A stretch of 64,000 nucleotides of DNA from Massilia sp. Se16.2.3 (GTDB lineage Bacteria; Pseudomonadota; Gammaproteobacteria; Burkholderiales; Burkholderiaceae_D). The position numbers were made by a program, and so were the translations under genes. Positions within the stretch are counted from its first letter, which is position 1; every line of letters begins with the position of its first letter. This document shows positions 19,261-29,684 of the stretch, one piece after another. Where the stretch lies: the NCBI RefSeq assembly GCF_014171595.1, contig NZ_CP050451.1, positions 372,001-436,000 of the forward strand, written 5' to 3'. Below the pieces are notes generated by a model. It made no database searches. It saw nothing but the letters and a program-made list of their open reading frames with translations, and was not told the origin of the DNA.

Positions 19261-20436
19261 TCAGGGATTGGGCAGCAGCGCGGCCAGGGTGTCGTCGAAA
19301 TCCGGACCGAGATCGAGCAGGCTGACGACGCGCGCGCTCCCGGTCAGGCCGAGCAGCCTTTCCAACTTGTCGCGGTAGGACACGAGCAGGGCCTCGCGGA
19401 TTTCGTTGCCGGCGAAGTGCAGCCCGTTCTCGCCGCTTTCGAGTGTATAGATGCCGGTCCTGGTGCCCAGGATGCAGGTTGGCATGCCCGAAGCGTCGAG
19501 CGGGAACTTCAGCAGGCGCACCGATTGCTCGGGGAAGCGCCTGGCGAACATCGTGTCGAACAGCCAGGGGCGGATGCCCTCGCGGATGATCGTGCGGCGT
19601 GCGCGCATCTCCGGCGTCGGCGGCGACGCCGGATCGTCGGGGATGCCGGACAGCGTGTCCAGCGATTGCGCGAGGCCCGCCACGGGCACCAGGAAGTGCA
19701 CCGGATAGCCGCAGCGCAGATACAGCAGCATCTGCAGCAATGCGTAATGCCGGCCCAGCTCGTGCACGGATCCGGGCGTGACATAGGTGCTGTCGTGGTA
19801 GGTCAAGGCCTCCCTCAGCAGGACCAGCGGCGTATAGCTGAGCACCAGGATGGCCGCCGACTTGCCGTCTTCCTCGGGGAACAGCGTAGCCTGGGCGCTC
19901 CCGGGACCCTGCTGCGCCATCCAGTGGCGCGCCAGCCGGTAGACGTCGCCGATGTATTTGGCAATGCAGCCGCCCGATGGAAACCCGCCGCGGTAGTCGG
20001 CCAGGCGCCGCACCTTTTCCCAGGGGTGGATGAAGGGCAGGCCCAGGAAATACAGGCCGAGCCAGGCGGCGGTAAGGTGTTCCATCAGCAGCTCGTCGCG
20101 CCGGGTGCGCCGGTCGACGGGGCTCAGCGCCCGCTGTTCGTGCTCGCCCAGCACGCGGTCGCAACCCTGCAGGAAACGCTCCATCTGCGCGTTGGCCGAG
20201 CCGCTGCGGCGCCCGCTGTCGGCCATGCGCGGCACGTCCAGCAGTTCGACGGCATAGGCCAGGATACGCTTGATCATGGCCGGGTAGCCGCTACCGATGG
20301 CGCCCCTTATCGCCAGCGGCAGTTCCCACAGCTTCGCCCCCGGCTTGACGAGTTCGGCGGAAACGACGCGGTTGATGTCGCGGATATCGGCCCAGAAGCG
20401 CGACGCCAGCGGCGCCGCTTCGCCCACGGTCGCCAT
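19261..20436 (-). CDS. Uncharacterised protein, last gene of a coupled three-frame operon
   Basis: A 391-residue soluble-looking protein I do not recognise. Conspicuous segments are FWADIRDINRVVSAELVKPG near the start, IHPWEKVRRLADYRGGFPSGG near residue 150, HDSTYVTPGSVHELGRHYALLQ near residue 225, and RLLKFPLDASGMPTCILGTRTGIY near residue 320. It has no signal peptide or clear membrane span. Its ATG overlaps the stop of the preceding frame (TGATG), so translation is coupled. It lies at the end of an operon with a four-span membrane protein. The frame is intact and codon use looks native. Confidence 0.78.
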   Translation of the reverse strand: MATVGEAAPLASRFWADIRDINRVVSAELVKPGAKLWELPLAIRGAIGSGYPAMIKRILAYAVELLDVPRMADSGRRSGSANAQMERFLQGCDRVLGEHEQRALSPVDRRTRRDELLMEHLTAAWLGLYFLGLPFIHPWEKVRRLADYRGGFPSGGCIAKYIGDVYRLARHWMAQQGPGSAQATLFPEEDGKSAAILVLSYTPLVLLREALTYHDSTYVTPGSVHELGRHYALLQMLLYLRCGYPVHFLVPVAGLAQSLDTLSGIPDDPASPPTPEMRARRTIIREGIRPWLFDTMFARRFPEQSVRLLKFPLDASGMPTCILGTRTGIYTLESGENGLHFAGNEIREALLVSYRDKLERLLGLTGSARVVSLLDLGPDFDDTLAALLPNP

Positions 20437-20713
20437 CAGAGCACCTCGCCGAGCAGGTATTTCAGCTTCAGGCATTTCGGATCGGTCCAGGCGGCGACAA
20501 AGCCGCGTCCCTGCGCAGGCGGCGCGTCAGCAATTCCTCGAACACGGCCGTGCACAGGCGCTCCGCGGTCGTTTCGCTGAGCAGCACCGAGCGGTTCATG
20601 CGCTGGTCGACATCGTCGGCGGGGGCGAGCAGGAAATCCGGCTTCGGTTCGTTCAGGTAATCGCGCATGCCGAGCTCGACGAGGATGTTCGTCAGCGGCA
20701 GGACTTCCACCAT
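20436..20713 (-). CDS. Uncharacterised middle frame of the operon (frameshifted near 20510), possibly the C-terminus of the upstream protein
   Basis: The reading begins MVEVLPLTNILVELGMRDYL and runs to EELLTRRLR near 20512, then must switch frame to continue GFVAAWTDPKCLKLKYLLGEVL and stop at 20436. One missing base in CGCCTGCGCAGGGACG explains it. The result is about 92 residues. It has no good ribosome site and overlaps the end of the upstream gene by 22 bases. If one more base is missing in GGAAGTCC near 20705, it would join that gene in one protein of about 420 residues. I cannot tell which is right, and I do not recognise the family. Confidence 0.55.
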
Positions 20714-21693
20714 TCGGCATCGATGTCGAAGATGCGGATCACGGCATCGACCCGGTTGCGCGCCTTGCCGTACAGGTCATAGACCTCCTTGCGCCATTCG
20801 TTCAGGCCATCGGCATCGAGCACGATGCCCATCGTCTGCTTCAGGTCGTCGGTCCGGGCCTTGAGCTCGTGCTCGGTTTCGGTCAGGCCCCCATAGTGTT
20901 CGGCCGCGACAAAAATGGCGGCCAGCGCCATGACGAAGACCGCGGGCTCGTAGGCCGCATGCATGGCCACGGCGAAGCACAGGGCCGGCAACAGGGAAAC
21001 GATGACGAGCAGCGCCTTGATCAAGGAGGGCACGGGGCGAAAGGCCGGACGCTCGCGCCAGCGCTGGCGGACATGGACATTGGCCGTGCCGGGCTGGCTC
21101 CCGGCGCGCAGTTCGTCCCGCAATTCGTCCCGCAGTTCGTCCAACTGCTGCCGGTAGCGCGTGGCATCGAAGGGCGGGCGGAAGCTGCGCCACCTGGCGA
21201 AGGCCTGCTTCAATTCATTCGACAGCAGGAAGGTATGGAACCACAGCCAGGAAATGGCCACGACCACCAGCACCTTGAGCAGCGAATCTTCCAGCGTCTG
21301 CGCGGGATGCATGCGCAGCTCGACGCTGCTGCGCAATTGGGCGATGTCGGTGTCCAGCACGCGAACCCATCCCTGCAGGCTGTCGAGCGAAGCCGGGCCC
21401 TCGCCGCCTGGAGCGGCCTGTGCATGGCTTTCCGTGCCGTGCTGCCCCGGGTCGGGCTCGCGGATCGCGTCCCATGCCTGCCCCGCCTTGTCGAGGTCGA
21501 TGTCCGCCAGCATCGCCTTGGCGGCGCAGTGGAGGTTATGGCCGCAGTTACCCGCATGTGCCGGCTCGGTGTTGTAGCCCTGGCAATAGTTCAGCGCCAG
21601 GAAGCTCGACACCAGCCACAGCAGGATATACAAGGCCAGCGAAAAACAGGTCTTCCAGATCCAGAAACCGGCTTGGGCAGTGGAGCCGTGCAT
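20692..21693 (-). CDS. Uncharacterised membrane protein with four predicted spans
   Basis: First gene of the minus-strand operon, 333 residues. Span 1 is at about residues 11-34 (FSLALYILLWLVSSFLALNY); a polar region with paired Cys follows (CGHNLHC); span 2 is near residue 140 (VLVVVAISWLWFHTFLL). A predicted coiled coil contains LDELRDELRDELR, and two close spans near residues 225-270 follow (ALLVIVSLLPALCFAVAM and FVMALAAIFVAAEH). The C-terminus is soluble and ends FDIDAEWWKSCR, with the stop possibly created by an indel. The function is unknown. It is divergent from the DUF3857 gene at 21883. Confidence 0.68.
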   Translation of the reverse strand: MHGSTAQAGFWIWKTCFSLALYILLWLVSSFLALNYCQGYNTEPAHAGNCGHNLHCAAKAMLADIDLDKAGQAWDAIREPDPGQHGTESHAQAAPGGEGPASLDSLQGWVRVLDTDIAQLRSSVELRMHPAQTLEDSLLKVLVVVAISWLWFHTFLLSNELKQAFARWRSFRPPFDATRYRQQLDELRDELRDELRAGSQPGTANVHVRQRWRERPAFRPVPSLIKALLVIVSLLPALCFAVAMHAAYEPAVFVMALAAIFVAAEHYGGLTETEHELKARTDDLKQTMGIVLDADGLNEWRKEVYDLYGKARNRVDAVIRIFDIDAEWWKSCR

Positions 21694-21882
21694 GGCGCAC
21701 CTCGTGGAGTCTCGGCCGGCCGCACTCGTCGAACGAACCTTTTTAGATCGCGGCGGCGATGGTGGGTTCCGAGTGCTCAGGTGGGGCGATGACAACTGGG
21801 GCCCAGCTGCCCGTAAAATATTCTTTGTAAGAAATCTTGCCTCCGTGATATCTTCGTTCCTCCCGCCCTTTCCGAACCCGTC

Positions 21883-24601
21883 ATGCTCCGCCCCCGCTTC
21901 CTGCGCCTGGCCCTTTTCGCGCTGTTCCTGATGATGTGCACCTTGCGGGCGGAGGCCGATACCGCCAGCCGCCGCGCCGAGCAGGCATTCGTTCGCCATG
22001 CACCCGTACCGGCCTGGGTGCTGCCGTCGCCGGCGCTGCCGGAGGCCATCGACGCCCCCTTCAGCGTGCGCCTGAACGACGTGCAACTGCGCCTCGACGC
22101 GCAGCCGGCAAGTTACGTGCACCGCGCCCTGGTCGCGCGCGACATGGGCTCGCTGCAACAGGTGGCCAACATCGAACTGAGCTTCCAGCCCGAATACGAA
22201 GTGCTGCAGATGCACCAGCTGCTGGTGCACCGCGACGGCCGTACCGAGGACCGGCTGGGTAGCGCGGACATCCGCTTCCTCCAGCGCGAGCGCGGCCTGG
22301 AGCAAGGCATGTACTCCGGCAGCGTCACGGTCGCCATCGTGATGCCCGACCTGCGCGTCGGCGACACGCTCGAAATCGCCTATACGACGACCGGCGCCAA
22401 TCCCGTGTTCGAAAACCGCTACATGGATGCCGCCCAGTGGGATGCGCCGTTTCCGGTCGCGTACCGCCGCGTCGTGCTCGACACGCCTGAGGGCCGGCCT
22501 GTCGGCCATCGCCTGATCGGCCCCGCCGGCGGCACGCTGCCGGTGGTGAGCGAGCAGCGCCGCGACGGCCGCCTGCTGCGCGTGTTCGAGGGCCGCAAGC
22601 TGCCTGCCACGCTGTTTGACGCCGGTGCGCCGCGCGATGTCCAGGCAGCGCGCTGGCTGCAGTTTTCCGAATACGCCAGCTGGAGCGATGTCAATGCCGG
22701 GCGCTGCGCCTGTTCCAGGCCGGCGCACCTGGCAAGGCCCTCGACACCGCGCTCGCGCCGGCCCGCGCCGCGCCCACGCTTGACGCCGCAGCCATGCGCG
22801 CGCTCGAGTTCGTGCAGAACGACATCCGCTACCTGTCGCTGTCGCTGGGCGAGAACTCGCACCGCCCGGCCCCGCCCGCCGAGGTGCTGGCACGCCGCTA
22901 CGGCGACTGCAAGGACAAGTCGCTGCTGCTGGTGACGATGCTGCGCGCGCTCGGCCTGGAAGCCGATCCGGTGCTGGTATCGGTGGCGCTGCACAAGAAC
23001 ATGGGCCAGTACCTGCCCAGCCCGATGCTGTTCGACCACGCCATCGTGCGCCTGGCGATCGGCGGCCGCACCTATTTCCTCGACCCGACGCGCCAGGGCC
23101 AGCACGGGCAGCTGGCGCGGCTCGGCCAGCCGCTGGCGGGTGCCGAGGTGCTGGTGGTGCACCCGGGCAGCGCCGGGCTCGACGGCATCGCCTACCCGCC
23201 GGCGCCGGAGCGCCAGCGCCGTAGCGAACAGGTGACGGTGACGGCGATGGACGCGCCGGCCAGCCTGCTCGTACGCAGCGAGTACAGCGGCGCGGGCGCC
23301 GAAACGCTGCGTGCCAACTCGGCGATGGCGACCCAGGCGGAGATGAAGAAATCGCTGGGCGATGCGATGGCGCGGCGCTATCCGGAAGCGCAGCTGGTGG
23401 GCGACGTGGTGCTGCGCGACGACCGCGAACGCAACGTGATGGTGCTCGAGTCGCAGTTCACGGTGCCGCGCATGTTCAGCGAAAGCGCCACCGCCTGGAC
23501 CGTGGACTACAACGCCGTCAACATGGCCGACCTCCTCCAGGTGCCCGGCGCCGGGCAGCGCAGCGCGCCCCTGACCGTGCCGGGCTATCCCTACGCCGTC
23601 GACTACGAAATGACGCTGCGCCTGCCGGAAAGCTTCGCCATGCGCGAGGACAGCGAGAGCAGGACGGTCGCCGACCCGGCCTTCAACGGTACCCGCAAGA
23701 TCACGCTCGGCAAGCGCGGCCTGAAGCTGGAACTGCAGCTGAACCTGCTGGCCGATCGGATCGAGGCCGCGCGCACCGTCGAATTCAGCCGCAAGCTGCA
23801 GGCCTGGGACATGCAGCGCGCCGGCACGCTGCGGGTGTTCAAGGCCGACATGCAGGGAACGCCGGTTGCGCCGCCGAACGAGGAAGCGCGCCAGCGTGCC
23901 GCGCTCGTGAAGCTCGACCAGGCGGTGCAGGACGCCGAGCGCAGCGGCCGCGAACCGGGCCGCGCCCTGTGCGAGCGTGCCCGCGTGCGCGCCCATCTGG
24001 GCCAGGCGCAAGACGCCATCAAGGATGCGACCAGGGCCGTCAAATTGCAGGACCAGGCCGATGGGCTGCTGGCCTGCCGCGCCGAAGTCTATCTGCTGAC
24101 CGGGCGCGTGGCCGAGGCGAAAGCCGATTTTACCCGCGTGATCGCGCGCGGCCAGGGCGAACCCGCGACCTGGTTCCCGGGCGCGGCCTGGCCAACCTGT
24201 ACCTGAACCAGCCGACCCAGGCGCTGGCCGACTTTCGCGAAGCCGGCCGCGCCACCGACGAAGGCGAACGCCTGAGCGCCACCGTGATGCAGGCCAGTCT
24301 CGGCACGGCGCCGGCGGCGCCAGGCTCCGTCGAGGATGGCGAGAACGCCTGGCTGCCCGTCGCCCTCGACATGTTCGCCGGCAGGGCTACGCCCGAGCAC
24401 ATGCTCAGCATCGTGGCCCGGGGGCCGCGCGCCGGCGCCGATGCACGCCTGACCGCTGCCTATTACTTTGCCGGACGCTATCTGCGCATGAAAAACCCGG
24501 TCAAGGCGCGCGCCTTTTTCCAGCGCGCCGCCGACAAGGGCGCAGTGGCCAGCCTTTATTATCACGCGGCACGCATCGAGCTCGGCCGCCCGCAACCGTA
24601 A
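21883..24601 (+). CDS. DUF3857 / transglutaminase-like exported protein with TPR tail (two frameshifts)
   Basis: A large exported protein of about 906 residues if two single-base gaps are restored. Residues 1-25 are a signal peptide. DUF3857 follows (to about residue 270), then a transglutaminase-like core with catalytic Cys in RRYGDCKDKSLLL, His in LFDHAIVRL and Asp in YFLDPTRQG. A beta-rich domain comes next, and a TPR-like tail (RARVRAHLGQAQDAIKDATRAV) ends it. The frame breaks near 22700 (GCCGGGCG, where TGG for Trp would fit) and near 24175 (CCCGGGCGCGG); each is one missing base. Members of this family are found with outer-membrane and polysaccharide genes, but their reaction is unproven. 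It lies 9 bases before the next gene. Confidence 0.82.
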
Positions 24602-24610
24602 GGATTCACC

Positions 24611-25756
24611 ATGACCAAGTTGGTCCGTCTCGCACACATCGTCCTCGCACTCGCGCTGCCGCTGGCCGCTGGCGCCGCGCCCGCGGCACCGCAGCGTTCC
24701 GAGGGCGCGGCGCCAGGTACCGGTTCCGCTTATGCGGCCGATATCGGCGTCTTCCTCGAATCGGTGCACTGGTACGAGCGTGGGGTCAAGTCGATCCCGC
24801 TCCCGAGCGAAACCTACCAGCGCGAGTTCCTGCAGGCCTTGCTGGCGTCAATGACGCCGGCCCAGTTCTACGCGAAGGCGGCGCCGGCGATGGCACGCTA
24901 CATCACGCCTGCCCAGGCCGCGACGCTGAGTGCGATGGCACGCAAGCGTCCCGTGCCGCTGGGCCAGCAACAGGCCGCCATGCAAGCCTACTGGACCATG
25001 GAAAAGAAGATAGGGCCGGAGCTGGGACCCGTGTGGCGCGAGCTGGGCACCGCCTTCACGCAGCGGATGGAAGCGCGTGCCGTCGCCGAGGTCCGGCGCG
25101 CCGTCGCCGAGCTGGCGGAAAACCGCGGTACGCCGTACATGCCCAAGCTGAACAAGGTGGGCCTGCCCTACCTGGACCGCCTGACGGGACTGACCGTCCA
25201 CCAGGTCAGGGAACAAATGATCGCCTCCGACACGATGTCCCATGGGTGCAGGGACGCGGGCATGGAAACGGCGCTGCGTGCCGCCAACCTGTTGGCCAAG
25301 GACGGCATTGCCGCGGCGCGGCAGGCGCTCGACGGCTGCGAACGTGCCCTGGAGACGATGGAAAAGAGCAGCGAGCGCGCGTTCAACGGGATGCGCGCCG
25401 ACCTGCTGGCCCTGAACCTCCCGCCGAATGCCCTGGCGGGCATGCTCGACAAGCAGGGACGCGAATTCTATGATTTCGGCCTCAAATACGGTGAATTGAC
25501 GCGCCAACTGCTGACGGCGCACCGGCGCATGGTCGGTCTGGTCGAAAGCAGGCACGCCACGGTGCAGCTGGACGGCGACCAGTTGGCGTTCGAGTCCGAA
25601 GCCGACGTGGCCGAGTTCAACCGCAATCTCGGCGAAGTCAATGGACTGGGAAAGACAATCAACGACCTGATCTACCAGCAGCGCCAGAAAGGCGCCCTGC
25701 GCAACATGGACCTGGGCGACGACATCACCCCCGCAACGCCGACACAGGGAAGCTAA
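24611..25756 (+). CDS. Uncharacterised exported helical protein
   Basis: A 381-residue protein with a signal peptide (MTKLVRLAHIVLALALPLAAGAAPA) and otherwise almost wholly helical, with two cysteines in SHGCRDAGME and LDGCERALE that could form a disulfide in the periplasm. I do not recognise it. It starts 9 bases after the DUF3857/transglutaminase gene behind AAGGATTCACC, so the two form an operon, and the proteins may act together in the periplasm. A run of CCGGCGGT-like units (25757-25800) follows its stop and could form a weak terminator. Confidence 0.78.
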   Translation: MTKLVRLAHIVLALALPLAAGAAPAAPQRSEGAAPGTGSAYAADIGVFLESVHWYERGVKSIPLPSETYQREFLQALLASMTPAQFYAKAAPAMARYITPAQAATLSAMARKRPVPLGQQQAAMQAYWTMEKKIGPELGPVWRELGTAFTQRMEARAVAEVRRAVAELAENRGTPYMPKLNKVGLPYLDRLTGLTVHQVREQMIASDTMSHGCRDAGMETALRAANLLAKDGIAAARQALDGCERALETMEKSSERAFNGMRADLLALNLPPNALAGMLDKQGREFYDFGLKYGELTRQLLTAHRRMVGLVESRHATVQLDGDQLAFESEADVAEFNRNLGEVNGLGKTINDLIYQQRQKGALRNMDLGDDITPATPTQGS

Positions 25757-25801
25757 CGGTCCGGCGATCCGGCGGTCCGGCGGTCCAGCGTCCGGCGGTT
25801 T

Positions 25802-26026
25802 TCAGCTGCGTTCGTCCTTGTCCGCAGGGCCCTCGCCGATCCGCGGCAACTCGCTTGGCAGGCGCAGCCGTTTCTTCTTCTTGACCGTGGTCGAGATCTC
25901 CTGCGCCGGCTTGGTCGCGGGCGGGGGCGCGACGGGCAAGGGGAAGCCGAGGAAGGCCATGACGAAGAGGATCGGCAGCAGCAGATAGAAAAGCGGCCGC
26001 CGCCAGTTGAGTTCGTTTTTCAGCAT
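25802..26026 (-). CDS. Small membrane protein, hypothetical
   Basis: A 74-residue protein with one membrane span near the N-terminus (PLFYLLLPILFVMAFLGFPL) followed by a Pro-rich and Lys-rich tail (TTVKKKKRLRLPSELP). It may sit in the inner membrane with a cytoplasmic tail. I do not recognise it. It is convergent with the helical exported protein gene, and no strong ribosome site is seen. Confidence 0.6.
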   Translation of the reverse strand: MLKNELNWRRPLFYLLLPILFVMAFLGFPLPVAPPPATKPAQEISTTVKKKKRLRLPSELPRIGEGPADKDERS

Positions 26027-26099
26027 GCCCGATAGATAAGCACGGGCACCGTCAATACAAGATGGTTGTATTAATTATTTGCAACGGCAGCGCAAGGGC

Positions 26100-26504
26100 T
26101 TACTTGGCGGCCCTGGGCGGGCGGCTCTGGATATACGCGAACAGGGCGCCCAGCGTCATGCGCTCGTCCCAGGTGTCCGGCGCCACGCCATAGCGGGCGC
26201 GCAGCTCGGCGGACAGAATTTCCAGTTCCAGCGCATCGGCCATCCACTTCGACGGATGCAGGGCGCGATAAATGCCCAGCAACTGGTCGTCGGGACGGAA
26301 CTTCAGCTGGTCGATGTCGCGGAATGCGAAGGCATCGGTGAACAGGGAGAGGAATTCGCGGATTTGCTTCTTGGAAGCGGCAGGGAAAGCCCTGCGCCAG
26401 AGGCGGCCCTGGCAAGTGCGGGCACGGAAGGGGTTGGGGATGCTTCCTTTCGAGAGGACGGACCAGGCGACCGCCAGCAAGAGCAGGATTGCAACAATAC
26501 TCAT
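26100..26504 (-). CDS. Hypothetical protein with N-terminal membrane anchor
   Basis: A 134-residue protein with an uncleaved-looking hydrophobic start (MSIVAILLLLAVAWSVLS) and a soluble domain with FTDAFAFRDIDQLKFRPDDQLLGIYRALHP and ELEILSAELRARYG. The pattern around DQLLGIYRAL...DALELEIL recalls small acyl-carrier-like DUF1493 proteins, but the match is weak and I do not assign it. It stands upstream of the 74-residue gene on the same strand, 73 bases apart. The gap between it and uppP (26505-26775) holds nothing I can support. Confidence 0.68.
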   Translation of the reverse strand: MSIVAILLLLAVAWSVLSKGSIPNPFRARTCQGRLWRRAFPAASKKQIREFLSLFTDAFAFRDIDQLKFRPDDQLLGIYRALHPSKWMADALELEILSAELRARYGVAPDTWDERMTLGALFAYIQSRPPRAAK

Positions 26505-26775
26505 CGTCGTATGGCAGCGTTACTCATGCGGACGAGTCTAGCACGTCGCGCGGCGGCCGGCGCACGTTTGCGCGCCGCTTTTTCCGTTTCCAACACGACG
26601 TTTCCAACACGACTATATCGGTAGTCACTTGTCCGAAAAAAGGCCGCTTGCCGACGCCAAAAAGCCGCGCCGTCGATAGCCGGCTCAACGGCAAGAGGCC
26701 GGCTCGTGGTAAGCTTCGCGGCTACGCGCAATACGCCATCCCTGCTCGCACTCCCCACTTACACACAAGCAATAC

Positions 26776-27609
26776 ATGGATATTCTTCTCGCCATCAAGG
26801 CAATCATCATGGGCCTGGTCGAGGGCTTTACCGAGTTCCTGCCGATTTCTTCCACCGGTCACCTGATCCTCGCGGGCAGCCTGCTCGACTTCACGGGCGA
26901 GAAAGTAAAAGTCTTCGAAATCGCGATCCAGGCCGGCGCCATGCTGGCCGTGATCTGGGAATACCGTGCGCGCATCGCCAGCGTGCTGACGGGCCTGTTC
27001 TCCGAGCGCAAGCAACAGAAATTCGTCCTCAACCTGGTCGTCGCCTTCCTGCCGGCCGCGCTGCTCGGCCTGGTGTTCAGCAAGATGATCAAGGCGGAGC
27101 TGTTCAAGCCGGTGCCGGTGGCCATGGCCTTCATCATCGGCGCCTTCGTGATCCTGTGGGTCGAGCGCCGCCACAAGGCCACGCCCGCCGCCGCGCGCAT
27201 CGAGACGGTGGACGACATGACGATCGTCGACGCCCTGAAAGTCGGCTGCGCCCAGGCCTTCGCCCTGATTCCCGGCACCAGCCGCTCGGGTGCGACCATC
27301 ATCGGCGGGATGCTGTTCGGCCTGTCGCGCAAGGCGGCCACCGAATTCTCGTTCTTCCTCGCCATCCCGACGCTGCTGGCGGCGACGGTGTACTCGGTCT
27401 ACAAGGAGCGGGCGCTGTTATCAAGCGCCGACCTGCCGATGTTCGGCATCGGCGGCCTGGCCGCCTTCGTCTCCGCTTTCCTGTGCGTGCGCTGGCTGTT
27501 GCGCTACATCAGCTCGCACGACTTCACGCTCTTCGCCTGGTACCGTATCGTGTTCGGCGTGATCGTCCTCGTCACCGCGCATTATGGGCTGGTGAACTGG
27601 GCGGAATGA
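26776..27609 (+). CDS. uppP: Undecaprenyl-diphosphatase UppP
   Basis: Integral membrane enzyme that dephosphorylates undecaprenyl diphosphate to recycle the lipid carrier for peptidoglycan and other glycans. The 277-residue protein has both family signatures: [14 protein letters not shown] (near residue 17) and [11 protein letters not shown] (near residue 163), plus about eight hydrophobic spans. The acidic pair and Ser/His residues in the first signature are intact. It lies 16 bases before recQ, and the two are probably co-transcribed. Confidence 0.97.
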   Translation: MDILLAIKAIIMGLVEGFTEFLPISSTGHLILAGSLLDFTGEKVKVFEIAIQAGAMLAVIWEYRARIASVLTGLFSERKQQKFVLNLVVAFLPAALLGLVFSKMIKAELFKPVPVAMAFIIGAFVILWVERRHKATPAAARIETVDDMTIVDALKVGCAQAFALIPGTSRSGATIIGGMLFGLSRKAATEFSFFLAIPTLLAATVYSVYKERALLSSADLPMFGIGGLAAFVSAFLCVRWLLRYISSHDFTLFAWYRIVFGVIVLVTAHYGLVNWAE

Positions 27610-27625
27610 AGCCGAAAGCGAATCC

Positions 27626-29461
27626 ATGACTACCCAGCAACTCGACCAGGACCTGGAGGCGCGCGCGCTGCACCTGCTGCAGACCGTCTTCGGCTATCCC
27701 GCCTTCCGCGGGCAGCAGGCCGACATCGTCCAGCACGTTGCCAGCGGTGGCGATGCCCTGGTGCTGATGCCGACCGGCGGCGGCAAGTCGCTGTGCTACC
27801 AGATCCCGGCGCTGCTGCGCGACGGCGTCGGCGTGGTGGTCTCGCCACTGATCGCGCTGATGCAGGACCAGGTCGATGCGCTGGAAGAAGTCGGCGTGCG
27901 CGCCGCCTTCCTCAATTCGACCCAGACCTTCGAGGAAACGCTGCGCATCGAGCGCCTGGTGCGCACGGGCGAGATCGACCTGGTGTACGTGGCGCCCGAG
28001 CGCCTGATGACGCAGCGCTGCCTGGACCTGTTCCTCGATTCGCGCATCTCGCTGTTCGCCATCGACGAGGCCCACTGCGTCTCGCAATGGGGACACGATT
28101 TCCGGCCGGAATACATCCGCCTGTCGATCCTGCACGAGCAGTTTCCCGACGTGCCGCGCATCGCGCTCACGGCCACGGCCGACCAGCAGACGCGCGACGA
28201 AATCGCCCACCGCCTGCAACTCGACGATGCGCGCAAGTTCGTCTCGTCCTTCGACCGTCCGAACATCCGCTATGCGATCGTCGAAAAGACCACCGGCCGC
28301 AAGCAGCTGCTCGACTTCATTACTACGGAACACCCGGGCGACTCGGGCATCGTCTACTGCCTGTCGCGCAAGAAAGTCGAGGAAACGGCCGACTTCCTGA
28401 ACGAAAACGGCATCCGCTCCCTGCCCTATCACGCCGGCATGGAATACGCCAAGCGCGCCGACCACCAGGCCCGTTTCCTGCGCGAAGAAAACATCGTGAT
28501 GGTGGCGACGATTGCCTTCGGCATGGGCATCGACAAGCCGGACGTGCGTTTTGTGTGCCACCTGGACCTGCCGAAAAGTATCGAAGGCTATTACCAGGAA
28601 ACGGGCCGCGCCGGCCGCGACGGCATGCCGGCCTCGGCCTGGATGGCCTATGGCTTGCAGGACGTGGTGCTGCAGCGCCGGATGATCGACGAGTCCGAAG
28701 CCGACGAAACGTTCAAACGCGTGCTGTCGGTGAAGCTCGATGCCATGCTGAGCCTGTGCGAAACGCTCAGTTGCCGGCGCATGCACTTGCTCGACTATTT
28801 CGGCGAGCGTTCCGGCCCCTGCGGCAATTGCGATACCTGCCTGATCCCGCCGGTGAGTTTCGATGCCACCGTGCCGGTGCAAAAGCTGCTGTCGGCCATC
28901 TACCGGGTCGACCAGCGCTTTGCCGCCGGCCACGTGATCGATGTGCTGCGCGGCGTGCAGACCGACCGCATCAGCCAGTGGCACCACGACAGCCTGTCGG
29001 TGTACGGTGTCGGCAGCGACCGCAGCGAGCAGGAGTGGCGCGCCATCGTGCGCCAGACCATCGCCCTCGGCCTGGTGACGGTCGACCACGAATCCTACCA
29101 GTCGCTGAAACTGACGGACGCCGCGCGCCCGGTCCTGAAGGGCGGCCAGAAAGTGCAGCTGCGCCAGTACCAGAAGCCCGTCAAGCCCAAGCGCGCCTTC
29201 TCGTCCTCGAAGGGCTACGAGGAGCTGGAGCTGTCGAAATCGGAACAGGCGCTGTTCGAGCGCCTGCGTTCCTGGCGCATGGGCGCCGCGCGCACCCACG
29301 GCGTGCCGGCCTATGTCGTGTTCCAGGACGCGACGCTGCGCGAGATCGCCAAGGTCAAGCCGGCCTCGCTCGAGCAGCTGCGCGGCGTGTCGGGTGTCGG
29401 CGAGAAGAAGCTGGTGTCGTATGGCGCCGAGATTGTCGCCATCATCAACGAGATGGTGTAA
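27626..29461 (+). CDS. recQ: ATP-dependent DNA helicase RecQ
   Basis: 3'-5' DNA helicase of recombination and replication-fork repair. The 611-residue protein has Walker [12 protein letters not shown], the DEAH box in [20 protein letters not shown], the C-terminal helicase motif ETGRAGRDG, a zinc-binding RQC region with GPCGNCDTC, and an HRDC domain at the end ([17 protein letters not shown]). All modules are present, so it is a full-length RecQ. It starts 16 bases after uppP. No SOS box is seen upstream. Confidence 0.97.
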   Translation: MTTQQLDQDLEARALHLLQTVFGYPAFRGQQADIVQHVASGGDALVLMPTGGGKSLCYQIPALLRDGVGVVVSPLIALMQDQVDALEEVGVRAAFLNSTQTFEETLRIERLVRTGEIDLVYVAPERLMTQRCLDLFLDSRISLFAIDEAHCVSQWGHDFRPEYIRLSILHEQFPDVPRIALTATADQQTRDEIAHRLQLDDARKFVSSFDRPNIRYAIVEKTTGRKQLLDFITTEHPGDSGIVYCLSRKKVEETADFLNENGIRSLPYHAGMEYAKRADHQARFLREENIVMVATIAFGMGIDKPDVRFVCHLDLPKSIEGYYQETGRAGRDGMPASAWMAYGLQDVVLQRRMIDESEADETFKRVLSVKLDAMLSLCETLSCRRMHLLDYFGERSGPCGNCDTCLIPPVSFDATVPVQKLLSAIYRVDQRFAAGHVIDVLRGVQTDRISQWHHDSLSVYGVGSDRSEQEWRAIVRQTIALGLVTVDHESYQSLKLTDAARPVLKGGQKVQLRQYQKPVKPKRAFSSSKGYEELELSKSEQALFERLRSWRMGAARTHGVPAYVVFQDATLREIAKVKPASLEQLRGVSGVGEKKLVSYGAEIVAIINEMV

Positions 29462-29474
29462 GGGCCGCGTTGTC

Positions 29475-29684
29475 CGTAGGGTAGGCGGCTCCACCCGACA
29501 ATTGGCATCGACGCAACGCCAACGCCGCCTACGCGTTCAACCGGTACATGCACCACGCCGTCGCGGTTTGCAAACGCTCGTTCATGCACCACGCCTTCGC
29601 GATTTGCAAACGTTCGTTGAACGCGTGGGCGGCGCCAGCACCACAGTGCATCCAATCGCGCGGTGTTAGCCGCCCACCCTACGG
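29475..29684. repeat. Composite palindromic repeat with tandem 36-bp units, running into trmB
   Basis: The left arm reads CGTAGGGTAGGCGGC...GCCGCCTACGCGTTCAAC, the right arm GTTGAACGCGTGGGCGGC...GCCGCCCACCCTACGG, mirror images of each other. Between them lie two 36-bp tandem copies (29547-29582 and 29583-29618) starting CATGCACCACGCC. The right arm overlaps the last codons of trmB. It is a long variant of the window-wide repeat family. Confidence 0.88.
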
